NCBI RefSeq assembly: GCF_963511525.1
Contig: NZ_CAUPIY010000018.1
Span: forward strand, 1 to 21,781
Reading direction: 5' to 3'
From: Mobiluncus sp963511525
GTDB taxonomy: Bacteria; Actinomycetota; Actinomycetes; Actinomycetales; Actinomycetaceae
Length of the DNA stretch: 21,781 nt
Shown here: one piece after another, positions 8,701-15,877 of the stretch
Numbering within the stretch: position 1 is the stretch's first letter
How the letters are laid out: every line of letters starts with the position of its first letter
The notes under the pieces: model-generated
What the model saw: only the letters and a program-made list of their open reading frames with translations
Told to the model about the DNA's origin: nothing
Database searches by the model: none
Made by a program: the position numbers and the translations under genes

Positions 8701-9968
8701 GAGTGGTGGAGTTGGTTTTGGATCACGCCCTGAACCGAGCCTCCCAGTCTCTGGCGGTAGTATGTTTGAACCCCGGGGGAGTAGCGCGGATTCGTTCCGC
8801 CCTGAGCGATGCCTTGGTAAAAGTGCCACAGGCTCAGGCTTTCTTTCAAAGTGGAAACGCGCGGGAGCCTTTCGTTGTGGTCGATTCCGCCACGGCTGGC
8901 GGGTTGCGCCGCGACGTGGTGATTATGAGTTTGGGGATGTCCAAGACCCCGCGCGGGCGGGTGCAGTTGAACTTTGGCCCGGTTTCTGGCCCTTCCGGGG
9001 TCGCTCACGTGGTGGGTTGTCTGGAAGTCGTGCGCCAACGGCTCGAAATTGTCAGCGCGTTTAGAGCCAATGAGGTCGATGCGTCCAAGATTAGCGAGCC
9101 GGGGGCTCGAATGCTGGTGGATTTGCTGGACTCCGCCGACAACCCCGAAGGTATGGAGCGGGCTCTAACTACCCCGGAATCCTTCGAGTCGGAACCGGAT
9201 CGTCTGCTGGTGGATTTGGCGGAGCGTCTGTGGCGCGCGGGGCTGACGGTGGTACCTCGCTTCGGATTAAACGATGGGATTCAGATTCCCCTGGCCATCG
9301 GATCCGCGGAGCTACCAAGTGAACTGCTGGTGGCGGTGCTGACCGATGATGACACTTACGTGAAGGAACCTTCCTTGCGCAGGCGGGAGAGACTGTGGCC
9401 CGCCCGCTTGGAAGCGGCGGGTTGGAAGGTCATTACCTGTTACACCATGGAAGTTTTTGCCAACCCCGCGGCACAGGCGGCAAAGGTTCGCAAAGCGGTG
9501 GGAAAGGCTTTGGCCAGTCGTCAAGACGTCCTTTCGGTTCCTCTCATCGCAGCTCCCCAAATCGAACTTCCCGAGGAACCGGATAATCCAAGTTCTGTAC
9601 TAAACGGTACAGATATGTCTGCATCGGCCTCCGCCGCGCCGCAGGACTCTGAGGAAACCCCTGCTGAAGACATCGTCAAGACAGCCTCCGAAGAGGAGAC
9701 TTCTGCGGAAAGTCCTGCCGCCCCGAACCTTCGCGTGGTCGGCACTGCCCGGGGCCCACGTCCCCCGGTCGCCAAAGGGTTGCCCCTGGCAGCCTATGGA
9801 GACGACCAGTTGGACGAGCTGCTGGAGTGGATTCAATCTGATGGGGTGGCACGAAACGAGGACCAGCAGGTGAACGAACTGCGGCAAACCTTAGAGCTAT
9901 CGCGTCGCGGCGCCCAAGTCGACGCCGTGCTGCGTCACGTGGTACGCCGGCGCAACGCTGCCTTGTGA
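5745..9968 (+). CDS. DUF4011-type helicase-nuclease homologue, apparently catalytically dead
   Basis: About 1407 residues. The frame is open from a TTG at 5697, but there is no ATG before residue 125 or so and no strong ribosome-binding site. I place the start at GTG 5745, where an acidic N-terminus begins; 5697 and 5718 are alternatives. The order of segments matches DUF4011 SF1 helicases: an N-terminal region beginning NLLDLTGAHP, an ATPase core split by a long coiled-coil-rich insertion, a C-terminal RecA-like domain, then a Vsr/MTES_1575-like nuclease and a C-terminal tail (YGDDQLDELLEWIQSDG). The scaffold is recognisable but active sites are not. The P-loop position reads VPPGAPGSPT (333-342) with no lysine. 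Walker B reads DHLD (877-880) instead of DEAS, GDPKQ is GDSRR (901-905), motif VI TRAR is EVVR (1094-1097), and the nuclease Asp and Glu are P1182 and L1199. The next gene starts 8 bases after the stop. Coding is certain; family assignment is fairly sure; the function is unknown. Confidence 0.72.
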   Translation: MEEDLEQPVQSPGESAENPAPASSDQSDAATEVLQSVAVNPVQERLALWAEEASASPGAQGIRDIDALENLLDLTGAHPAGIAQLYGGRLTKLSSLLRDSAALGAARAVMRKLDAEKKSSVARCGLYPTNLVIGVANWTQLPPFKESERGTRPELSHFKLERFNLPVLMRPLELEAVDGDYTLKMGGSVVMNPVLVKVFRDRQIDCNPEAIIASSLEDGRLNVTSALEAIRRAGQDFIPGFDLKENLMVANLGVASAVLSSDWDTILPVAGENRLVKAFAGDKSAAAELLEPLPETSPADRDPDLERGIGDLDVNQARVVELVASGRSIFVEVPPGAPGSPTVQAILADCGASGKHVCYVPGVRRIGKATVEGLQKTGLGRFVLDLTGASEWRSALRDQLLSGDTANPQPPVPVTELGEAHERLRQTRDKLSAYTQRLHVVREPWGVSAYAALQALADLTSAKPGPRTKVKLELADDEHSSKEGRKRARELLTRAQDAGLLGPELQESPWKGVVLSTEADAQDAIEKIHALADGRLATLHQELERVSEETGLVLAPTLNAWKEQLGMLKGVAQSLDIFQPEIFEHSAADMVIATASRKWRQERSLPMKGRDKRSLVKQAKDSLRPGVVPRDLHDELVRVQSFRDLWRRHALPGAWPRIPQDFEAVQELSAQVFAEIAALAPTLSQVTTPEGAKPEEVPLSDLLNLVKSLDETTDQALRLPRQVQLLKELKDSGLGPLLDDLRTRRVPADLALAELDLAWWSAILLKIMQSDPVLAGVDGAAMHELADTLRSLDLAQIESLPFPVARAMHELADQARQAQAPTAEALQSVLETGDTAALSDFQSFAPLVRQLRPVWALSPYLLAQIYGSSTIEVLVLDHLDFMSLSQVIPLIARAKQLVVLGDSRRGWTGFTQVAAKVLPVVSLRSDLGELSEQVALFLASHGYGESVAPVPSPRPASLVKLHVLTGSEAPLARDGSPVISRVEISRVVELVLDHALNRASQSLAVVCLNPGGVARIRSALSDALVKVPQAQAFFQSGNAREPFVVVDSATAGGLRRDVVIMSLGMSKTPRGRVQLNFGPVSGPSGVAHVVGCLEVVRQRLEIVSAFRANEVDASKISEPGARMLVDLLDSADNPEGMERALTTPESFESEPDRLLVDLAERLWRAGLTVVPRFGLNDGIQIPLAIGSAELPSELLVAVLTDDDTYVKEPSLRRRERLWPARLEAAGWKVITCYTMEVFANPAAQAAKVRKAVGKALASRQDVLSVPLIAAPQIELPEEPDNPSSVLNGTDMSASASAAPQDSEETPAEDIVKTASEEETSAESPAAPNLRVVGTARGPRPPVAKGLPLAAYGDDQLDELLEWIQSDGVARNEDQQVNELRQTLELSRRGAQVDAVLRHVVRRRNAAL

Positions 9969-9976
9969 GGAAAACG

Positions 9977-10234
9977 ATGGAACAGAACAAACCTACCCCG
10001 CTCGACATTTTTGCCGCTCAAAAGGCTCAGCCTGAACCGAAACGACAACGTCGGCGAATTCGCAGCCACCGTCGCGCTACCTATATCTCCCAGCAGGACG
10101 AAGGCAAAGACAACCCATTCGCGATTCCCGGCCCAGGAAAACTTGAGACGACTCCGGAAACGCCAGAAGAAATCGACGAATCCAATGACAAACGGCTGAA
10201 AGCGGACATTCCCCCACATTTCGGAAAGCTGTAG
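9977..10234 (+). CDS. Small basic protein coupled to the helicase-like gene
   Basis: This 85-residue protein starts at an ATG preceded by GAGGAAAACG, a good ribosome-binding site, only 8 bases after the stop of the helicase-like gene. The two are therefore almost certainly one operon and probably translationally coupled. The N-terminal half carries a basic cluster with KRQRRRIRSHRR at about residues 26-37, which could bind nucleic acid. The middle is acidic and proline-rich, so probably disordered. The C-terminus ends NDKRLKADIPPHFGKL, reminiscent of a PPHxG tail I associate with other short actinobacterial proteins. No signal peptide, membrane segment or cysteine is present. I do not recognise a named family. 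Confidence 0.78.
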   Translation: MEQNKPTPLDIFAAQKAQPEPKRQRRRIRSHRRATYISQQDEGKDNPFAIPGPGKLETTPETPEEIDESNDKRLKADIPPHFGKL

Positions 10235-10245
10235 TCTGGGATTTA

Positions 10246-10842
10246 CTACCTGCGCACCACGAAACTGAGGTCGTAGTCGGCTTTGGCGGCGATGACTCGG
10301 CGAGCTTCATCCTCAGGAGCCGCCAAGTAAGCGATAGAGGCAGAGTTTCCCGTGCCCAAAAAACTTTCTGAGACGGCTTTTACCCCGACAACGCGGGCAT
10401 TGGAAGCTAACAGTTCCCCATCCACATTCCCCCCGGAGCACCAAATTTCTACCGGCTGCCCGGTCTTGGAGAACCCTGCCACCGCGGGGTCGCTGACTTC
10501 AACAGCGAAGGCGACCTCTCCTGTCCGCAGATCCTCCACCGTGTTTTCCACCAACAATGCAGGTTGCAGCACGGTTCCGGCAGACATTTTCACCGCGGCG
10601 GTTTTCCCGATGACGCGGTCATTTTTTTGATAGTGGTCTCGGGGAACGCCGGAGGGAGCCAGAGTGGAAAGCCCCACGTCTTTCGCGGTAATTTCACAGC
10701 CGGCACACACTTCGTGCTTGACCACCACTACGGTGGTGCCAGATTTTTCAGGTAAAAAGAGCGTTACCACAACGAACACGGCCAAGATAGCCAAACCCGC
10801 GGCGAGGGGGTAACGCCAATTCCAAAAACGATTTATACTCAT
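10246..10842 (-). CDS. Membrane-anchored SAF-domain protein (CpaB/RcpC-like)
   Basis: A 198-residue protein with a short basic cytoplasmic N-terminus, one transmembrane anchor at about 12-30, and an extracellular SAF domain from about 36 to 100. A second beta-rich part follows (about 108-198). SAF domains occur in CpaB/RcpC pilus assembly proteins, where they are thought to interact with cell-wall glycan or the secretin. No tad/flp pilus genes are in this window, so pilus function is not implied. The usual LPAG turn of the SAF domain is replaced by VCAGC, giving a C46-x2-C49 pair outside the membrane; C135 is the only other cysteine. The start is an ATG with a GGA upstream. The gene lies 138 bases downstream of the folate cyclo-ligase on the same strand and ends 11 bases from the convergent small basic gene. 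Confidence 0.75.
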   Translation of the reverse strand: MSINRFWNWRYPLAAGLAILAVFVVVTLFLPEKSGTTVVVVKHEVCAGCEITAKDVGLSTLAPSGVPRDHYQKNDRVIGKTAAVKMSAGTVLQPALLVENTVEDLRTGEVAFAVEVSDPAVAGFSKTGQPVEIWCSGGNVDGELLASNARVVGVKAVSESFLGTGNSASIAYLAAPEDEARRVIAAKADYDLSFVVRR

Positions 10843-10895
10843 GAGTCCACGCTAGAAAGACGACGGACAACGCGCCACCACCGTGGTTGTCTACC

Positions 10896-10931
10896 TGTGG
10901 AAAACCCGATTTTCACCGCCCTTGTGGAAAA
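10896..10931. repeat. Two DnaA-box-like direct repeats
   Basis: TGTGGAAAACC occurs at 10896-10906 and again at 10923-10933, 27 bases apart in the same orientation. The 9-mer TGTGGAAAA matches the complement of the DnaA box (TGTGNATAA) at eight of nine positions, and fits the variant TGTGGANAA that actinobacterial boxes allow. The pair sits in the 138-bp spacer between the SAF-domain gene and the folate cyclo-ligase gene. A role in DnaA binding is possible, but two imperfect sites do not make an origin. Confidence 0.35.
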
Positions 10932-10980
10932 CCTCCTGTGATTGAGTAAAACAGCAGTGCAAAGGGCCTATGGGAGCGAA

Positions 10981-11628
10981 TTAAGCGGGCAAAATTCCGG
11001 ACTTTTGAAACTCGGAGCCTGCCAACTTGAAACAGCACGAGGGCGTCAACACGCCAGTTACCGGAATGTCGTACTGGTCCGTGGGAAGGATTAGCTCCCG
11101 CTGCAACTCGTGTGTGTAGCACAGCGCATAGATAGGGGTCTGTTTCTTAACGTAGGGCAGAGCGCGGTCATACCAGCCTCCCCCCTGGCCGAGGCGATTT
11201 CCGTGCCGATCTACGGCCAGAGCGGGGGTGATTACCAGGTCCACGGCCGCTAAGGCGGAAGAATCTAAAGCGTCCCCGCTGGGCTCCATCGGCCGGTTCG
11301 GCGAGCGGTTGGCTAAATCGTCGCGACCTGCATAAAAAGCCCAGTCACGATTGAGCTTGGAACCTAGCTTTGGCACCAATAACCGCTTGCCCTGCTGGTA
11401 GAGCGCCTCGATTAAATCCAAGGTGGGAGGTTCTTTCTTAACTGAGACGTAGCAGGCAATGGTGTGAAAGTCGGTAGCGAACTCGAGCACTCGATCCCTA
11501 ATTTCCTGACCGGCCTGGGAAACCTGGCTATCACTGAGTCGTTCTCTAAATCCGCGAATGAGTTGTCTTAACTGCTGCTTAGCATCTTCGGGTTCCTGCC
11601 CACGCAAATCAGGTAAGTTTAGCTCCAT
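10981..11628 (-). CDS. 5-formyltetrahydrofolate cyclo-ligase
   Basis: This enzyme converts 5-formyl-THF plus ATP to 5,10-methenyl-THF in the cytoplasm, returning the stored folate to one-carbon metabolism. The family signature GQGGGWYDRAL is at residues 147-157, with VDLVITPALAVD just before it forming the usual strand. Near the C-terminus is PTDQYDIPVTGVLTP. The protein is 215 residues, slightly above the usual length of about 180-200. Two in-frame ATGs exist, at 11637 and 11628. The AAGG site is too close to the first but 8-9 bases before the second, so I choose 11628. It is divergent from galU, as I recall for mycobacterial genomes, and upstream of the SAF-domain gene. Confidence 0.9.
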   Translation of the reverse strand: MELNLPDLRGQEPEDAKQQLRQLIRGFRERLSDSQVSQAGQEIRDRVLEFATDFHTIACYVSVKKEPPTLDLIEALYQQGKRLLVPKLGSKLNRDWAFYAGRDDLANRSPNRPMEPSGDALDSSALAAVDLVITPALAVDRHGNRLGQGGGWYDRALPYVKKQTPIYALCYTHELQRELILPTDQYDIPVTGVLTPSCCFKLAGSEFQKSGILPA

Positions 11629-11704
11629 CTCATGCACCTTAACATTGTGCCTTATTTACGTTAATTTATCTTGTTATTACATCGGGATAGATTAGGCTTG
11701 ATTC

Positions 11705-12643
11705 ATGAGTTTAGAAGTTAGGTGCTCCGTTATCCCCGCCGCTGGGAAGGGAACCCGGATGTATCCTCTGACCAAATCGGTGCCCAAAGAGCTGTTTCCC
11801 CTGGTGGATCGACCGGTAATTATGACGGTGATTGAGGAAGCCATTCGCTGTGGTATTGAGCAGTTTCACGTGGTGACCAGCCCTCGAAAGCCCGCTCTGA
11901 GAGATTTTTTTACCCACGAAGACTGCGAATCAAATTCGCAAGACTTGCCGTTGCCCCAAGTTGATTTGGTGATACAGGAACAGGCCCGGGGATTGGGGCA
12001 CGCCGTCCTGCAGGCTCGTGATTCCGTGGGGGAACAGCCTTTTGTCGTGCAGCTTCCGGATGATTTGTATCACCCCGAAGATCCTCTGTTGCAAACTATG
12101 TTGGACGTGCATTCGGTGACCGGGGGGTGCGTGGTAGCCCTGATGGAAGTCAGCGTGGCGGAGGCGAAACTTTACAGTTCCGCCCGGGTCGAGCCAGTTG
12201 ACTTGGGTGCGGCAGCCGCGGGGCACGCAGTGTTCAAGCTCGCTGACATCATTGAGAAACCGGACCCGGATCAGGTCCGTTCGCCCTATGCCTTGATGGG
12301 ACGCTACGTGCTGAGCCCACGTATTTTTGAAATCTTGGAACGGACAAGTCCGGGGCGTAATAACGAGATTCAGCTTACGGATGCGCTGGCGGCCTTTGCT
12401 GAAATTCCTGTTGCGGAGGGAGGCGGCGTCTGGGGGGTCGTTTCGCGTGGGCGCCACTTCGATACCGGCAATTTGACCGGATATTTGCAGGCACAAATGG
12501 AACTTTCCCTGGAAAATCCTGATTTCGGCGCGCAGCTTCGAGAATATATGCGAGGTCTAGTCGGTTCGCCTGACGAACCGGCAGCAGCCCAAACTTGCAC
12601 TGAAAGTACCGATGGTCGGGGCGGAAAGGCAGGCGCTTGCTGA
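11705..12643 (+). CDS. galU: UTP-glucose-1-phosphate uridylyltransferase
   Basis: GalU makes UDP-glucose from UTP and glucose-1-phosphate, feeding cell-wall polysaccharide, glycolipid and trehalose pathways. The 312-residue chain has the nucleotide-binding signature PAAGKGTRMYPLTKSVPKE at 11-29. The QEQARGLGHAV segment is at 91-101, the metal-binding LPDD at 117-120, DIIEKP at 181-186, EIQLTDA at 221-227 and FDTGN at 252-256. All expected GalU motifs are present and the length is normal. The last 25 residues are a loose, probably disordered tail. The ribosome-binding site is weak (TTAGG). The stop codon overlaps the ATG of the next gene (TGATG), so translation of galU and the moeA-like gene is coupled. 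Confidence 0.95.
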   Translation: MSLEVRCSVIPAAGKGTRMYPLTKSVPKELFPLVDRPVIMTVIEEAIRCGIEQFHVVTSPRKPALRDFFTHEDCESNSQDLPLPQVDLVIQEQARGLGHAVLQARDSVGEQPFVVQLPDDLYHPEDPLLQTMLDVHSVTGGCVVALMEVSVAEAKLYSSARVEPVDLGAAAAGHAVFKLADIIEKPDPDQVRSPYALMGRYVLSPRIFEILERTSPGRNNEIQLTDALAAFAEIPVAEGGGVWGVVSRGRHFDTGNLTGYLQAQMELSLENPDFGAQLREYMRGLVGSPDEPAAAQTCTESTDGRGGKAGAC

Positions 12644-13839
12644 TGCGTTCCGTTGGAGAACATCTGAATCTGTGTCTGCTGGCCGCTGAACCGCTGCCGG
12701 AACTGGCAGTGCCCCTGGAAGACGCTGTGGGCTGCGTGTTATCGGCGGATATTGTTGCCGAATCCAGCCTGCCCGCAACTAACTTGGCTGGTGGGGACGG
12801 CTATGCGGTGCGTGCGCAGGACGTGGCTCGCGTTCCCGCAATCTTACCAGTTACCGCGGATATTCAAGCGGGTGATACCGTGTGGACTCGATTGGTGCCG
12901 GGCAGTGCCATCCGGATTGCTTCGGGAGCTCCGCTGCCTCCTGGAGCGGATGCGGTGGTGCCGGTAGAGTCAACAGATATGGGTATTTCCCAGGTCACAG
13001 TCACCAAGCCGGTCTCTTTGGGAACCTCCGCTATGGTCATTCCCAGCGGTATTGATGTCCCCGGCGAGACAACCGTACTGCGTGCTGGCCAACGTCTGGA
13101 TGCGCAAAAAATCGCGTTATTAGCAGCTCTGGGCAAGGGACGGGTACGGGTGCATCCCCGCGTCCGAGTTGTGATTTTGAGCATTGGTGATGAACTTGTA
13201 GAGCCGGGAGCTCATCGTGAACCGGGTCAGGTTAATGATGCGAATGGTCATAGCCTGGCCGCGGCGGCCGAAGAAGTTGACGCGAAAACTTTTCGGGTTA
13301 TGGTCACAGATGAGCGCTCGCGGTTGCGGGAAACTATTGAAGACCAGCTGGTGCGTGCTGATGTGATTGTTACCACGGGAGGTTTATCCTACGGTCCGGC
13401 AGATACTGTCAAGGACGTGCTTACGCCTTTGGGTTCCCTACGCTTTGACAATGTGGCCATTGCTCCGGGTCGCCAATTAGGGGTCGGCAAGTTGGGTGAG
13501 GTTCCGATTTATTGTCTGCCGGGTAACCCGGTGGCTGCCCAAGTCGCTTTTGAAACTTTTGTGCGCCCGGCTTTGCGAAAGATGGCGGGCTGGTCGAACC
13601 TGTACCGTGCTTCCGTGCCGGCAAAAATGTCACGAGGTTGGGTTTCTCCTGCGGAGCGCCGCGAGTTTGTTCCCGTGGTTTTGACTGGAAAACCGGGAGA
13701 ATACCGCGCAGAAGTGTTGGGTTCGCATCCGCAGGCTAGACTGGCGGCTCTGGCTCAGGCCAATGCCTTCGCGGTGGTTCCGGAGGATGTTACGAAAGTC
13801 CAACCGCTGCAAACCTTACACTGTATGGTTTTGGAATGA
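12643..13839 (+). CDS. glp: MoeA/gephyrin-like protein, probable divisome protein Glp
   Basis: A 398-residue MoeA-family protein. MoeA inserts molybdenum into molybdopterin. In Corynebacterium glutamicum the paralogue Glp, encoded in this same gene context, instead binds FtsZ and the membrane receptor GlpR. Visible family motifs are DGYAVR at 52-57, RIASGAPLPPGADAV at 91-105, LSIGDELVEPG at 179-189, VTTGGLSYGPADTVKDVL at 243-260 and LPGNPVAAQVAFE at 292-304. The Asp of DGYAV and that of GPAD are kept, so enzymatic activity is not excluded. The segment before DGYAV (NLAGG) differs from the usual NSAM. I choose the ATG at 12643, which overlaps the galU stop and has AGG about 8 bases upstream. 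The downstream glpR gene favours the Glp role. No other molybdenum genes are in this window. Confidence 0.85.
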   Translation: MRSVGEHLNLCLLAAEPLPELAVPLEDAVGCVLSADIVAESSLPATNLAGGDGYAVRAQDVARVPAILPVTADIQAGDTVWTRLVPGSAIRIASGAPLPPGADAVVPVESTDMGISQVTVTKPVSLGTSAMVIPSGIDVPGETTVLRAGQRLDAQKIALLAALGKGRVRVHPRVRVVILSIGDELVEPGAHREPGQVNDANGHSLAAAAEEVDAKTFRVMVTDERSRLRETIEDQLVRADVIVTTGGLSYGPADTVKDVLTPLGSLRFDNVAIAPGRQLGVGKLGEVPIYCLPGNPVAAQVAFETFVRPALRKMAGWSNLYRASVPAKMSRGWVSPAERREFVPVVLTGKPGEYRAEVLGSHPQARLAALAQANAFAVVPEDVTKVQPLQTLHCMVLE

Positions 13840-13849
13840 GCGTTACATA

Positions 13850-14518
13850 ATGCGTAATCTGCGAGGTGAGACGGTTTACCCGGGGGCATTTCGGCGGGTC
13901 ATCATCCGGGAAGAAAACCTGATAGAACGGGGTCTGCAGACGGAGTTCGATTGGCTGGAAGTGCGCCAGCTGAAGGGGCGCGATTTTTTCGCCATCGAGA
14001 AGTTGCGCATGGGGGATCGGACTTGGTTGGCGCCTTGGGAGGCCGGAGCGCCGCCGGGGTTGGGCCACCCGGTCAGCATGGATGAGTTCGTGAAGGACGC
14101 CGCTCGCACCGCGCGCTTAGGGCAGGGGATGTACTTCGGAATCGTTGCCGAAGGCCGCCTAGCTGGCCAAATTTCCCTTAGTTCGGTGCAGCGTGGAGCC
14201 GAGATGAGCGCTGCCCTGGGCTATTGGATTAACTCCCATTTCGCTGGTCGGGGTCTGACCCCGCTGGCCCTAGCTATGGTCATTGATTGGGGTTTATCGT
14301 CCTACGGTCTGCACCGTTTTGAAGTGAATATTCGGCCAGAGAATAGCCCCTCGCTGCGGGTCATGGAAAAGCTAGGTCTGCGCTATGAGGGATTGCGTCA
14401 ACGTTTTCTCTACATTGACGGGGCGTGGCGTGACCACAGTTCCTTCGCAATTACTACGGAAGAATGGCATCCCGGTGACATGGTGTCCAGGTTGGAGATG
14501 GCGCGTCCACGCGGCTAG
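13850..14518 (+). CDS. rimJ: RimJ/RimL-type GNAT N-acetyltransferase
   Basis: A 222-residue GNAT acetyltransferase. RimJ-type enzymes acetylate N-terminal amino groups such as that of ribosomal protein S5, using acetyl-CoA; the substrate of this one is not known. The acetyl-CoA binding segment is GYWINSHFAGRGLTPLALAM at 124-143, followed by the family pattern HRFEVNIRPENSPSLRVMEK at 155-174. The typical ending GAWRDHSSFAITTEEW is at 191-206. The start at ATG 13850 lies 10 bases after the glp stop; the ribosome-binding site is poor, so expression may depend on coupling with glp. I recall the corresponding mycobacterial gene (Rv0995) sitting in the same slot between moeA1 and the glpR homologue. 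Confidence 0.88.
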   Translation: MRNLRGETVYPGAFRRVIIREENLIERGLQTEFDWLEVRQLKGRDFFAIEKLRMGDRTWLAPWEAGAPPGLGHPVSMDEFVKDAARTARLGQGMYFGIVAEGRLAGQISLSSVQRGAEMSAALGYWINSHFAGRGLTPLALAMVIDWGLSSYGLHRFEVNIRPENSPSLRVMEKLGLRYEGLRQRFLYIDGAWRDHSSFAITTEEWHPGDMVSRLEMARPRG

Positions 14519-14583
14519 CCGCCGGTCCAAAATAGTTCGCGAGTCAGTGTGAATATTGTTAGCAATGTGGTAGTTGTTAACTG

Positions 14584-15783
14584 GTGAGGATTCCGCAGCT
14601 GGTCAAACTGCGGTATTCCGAGGGAGTTACGGAGTGGCGTGACCCTTTTGTACCGCCCGGTCGTTATTTTGGGTTTGTGGGTATCTCTGCATGGATTCTT
14701 TTAGGCCTGACGCTGGTAGTCACCGGGGTGCTTTTACCTCAGGTGGCCAAATCCCGGCGTCTGATGGGTCAAGCCCGAAATGATGACCGATTCTCGGACG
14801 GAGTGCGCCTCTTGGAACTCGACCAACAGGTGCAACAACCCCATTCCGTAGAGGTCGCTCTGCATAAAAACCAAGGTCAACTTGGACGAACGGCGACTCG
14901 TCCCATTAAGATGGCTCAGGATTTGAGAACCTACACAGAGACGAAGGCTAACCGTGCGGCGGCAGCTTCCAACCGGGTCACTTCGGCTCGTCGTCGCGCT
15001 GGTCTGTTGGGTGGCATGGTGTTTGCTTTAGCGGTGGTCAGCGCCTTTGCGGCCACCGGTTTCCTAGCCTGGTGGGTCTTGGCTGCCCCCGTAATGGGCA
15101 TCGTGGCAACTATCTGGTGGGGGGCGGTAGCGGCGAAGCGCGGTCGCGAGCAAGACCGTCAATTCCAGCAGTCTATCCGGGTTCTCGAAAAGCGTTTGGC
15201 GCAAAGTCCCGCCGGGCGAGCGGCATTGCAGTCGGTAGAGATGCGCGGAGCCAAGCAGTGGGCTAGGGTTGCCGCGGCATCGCTAGCGGGAGGAAAAACG
15301 GTGCCCGGTACTCTGGCTCAAGCGGTGCAGATAGCTAATGAAGCTGCGCCCGCCACGGCGGTGAGCCTGGCCGAAGAAGCGAACCGCCTAATCGATGTGG
15401 AACGTCCGATACAAAATAACACCGATGCTGAAGCTCAAACAACGGCGGTAACGGCAGACTCGAGCCTTGACAAAAAGGCAAAACCCGAGACGACGCCCGG
15501 TGCTGAGACCGTTCAGAACCCCGTTGAGACTGCACCGGAAGTCACCGTAAAGTGGAATCCCGCTGATTTACCGACCCCGTCCTACACGCTTAAGACTGGT
15601 GCCATACGCCAAGTGGTTGTGGAGCAAGATTTTCGTGCCGATTGGCAATACGCCCCGGTACCCATGCGGCCCCAGACCGCTCAGATTCTGCCTGCCGGTG
15701 AGGCTTTGGCTGCAGAAGACGTCAGTGCAGCTCCGGTGGACTTGGAAAGTATCCTGGAACGCCGTCGCGCCAGCGGGGACTGA
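14584..15783 (+). CDS. glpR: GlpR/SepX-like membrane protein of the actinobacterial divisome
   Basis: A 399-residue membrane protein. The name here means gephyrin-like protein receptor, not the glycerol-3-phosphate repressor. Homologues in Corynebacterium (GlpR) and Streptomyces (SepX) act with FtsZ at the septum. The layout fits: one membrane segment at 31-52, then LPQVAKSRRLMGQARNDDRF resembling the juxtamembrane part of the family. A basic stretch (RRR at 136-138) precedes a membrane hairpin at about 139-183. A disordered acidic and proline-rich tail then contains WNPADLPTPSYTLK at 324-337, matching the family's W-P-P-x-Y motif. The end is LERRRASGD. The GTG start has a weak ribosome-binding site and gives 30 residues before the first membrane segment, so GTG 14677 is an alternative. 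It is the last gene of the galU-glp-rimJ-glpR block. Confidence 0.8.
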   Translation: MRIPQLVKLRYSEGVTEWRDPFVPPGRYFGFVGISAWILLGLTLVVTGVLLPQVAKSRRLMGQARNDDRFSDGVRLLELDQQVQQPHSVEVALHKNQGQLGRTATRPIKMAQDLRTYTETKANRAAAASNRVTSARRRAGLLGGMVFALAVVSAFAATGFLAWWVLAAPVMGIVATIWWGAVAAKRGREQDRQFQQSIRVLEKRLAQSPAGRAALQSVEMRGAKQWARVAAASLAGGKTVPGTLAQAVQIANEAAPATAVSLAEEANRLIDVERPIQNNTDAEAQTTAVTADSSLDKKAKPETTPGAETVQNPVETAPEVTVKWNPADLPTPSYTLKTGAIRQVVVEQDFRADWQYAPVPMRPQTAQILPAGEALAAEDVSAAPVDLESILERRRASGD

Positions 15784-15836
15784 ATTTCGGTTCAATCGCC
15801 GGTGCACTTTTGCCGACAGCCGAGGGGTCGGGAAAA

Positions 15837-15866
15837 TTGGAAGTTAGCTCCTGCAACCGCTACAAT
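15837..15866 (+). promoter_or_regulatory. Promoter of tRNA-Ala
   Basis: TTGGAA at 15837-15842 and TACAAT at 15861-15866 are separated by 18 bp. Transcription would start near 15873, about five bases before the tRNA. The position directly upstream of a tRNA and downstream of the glpR stop supports it. Confidence 0.6.
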
Positions 15867-15877
15867 CTATACGAACC

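Noticed and set aside
15814..15831. CCGAC/GTCGG hairpin after glpR
   Set aside because: Five-bp stem with a nine-base loop followed by GAAAATT rather than T residues; it also abuts the tRNA-Ala promoter.
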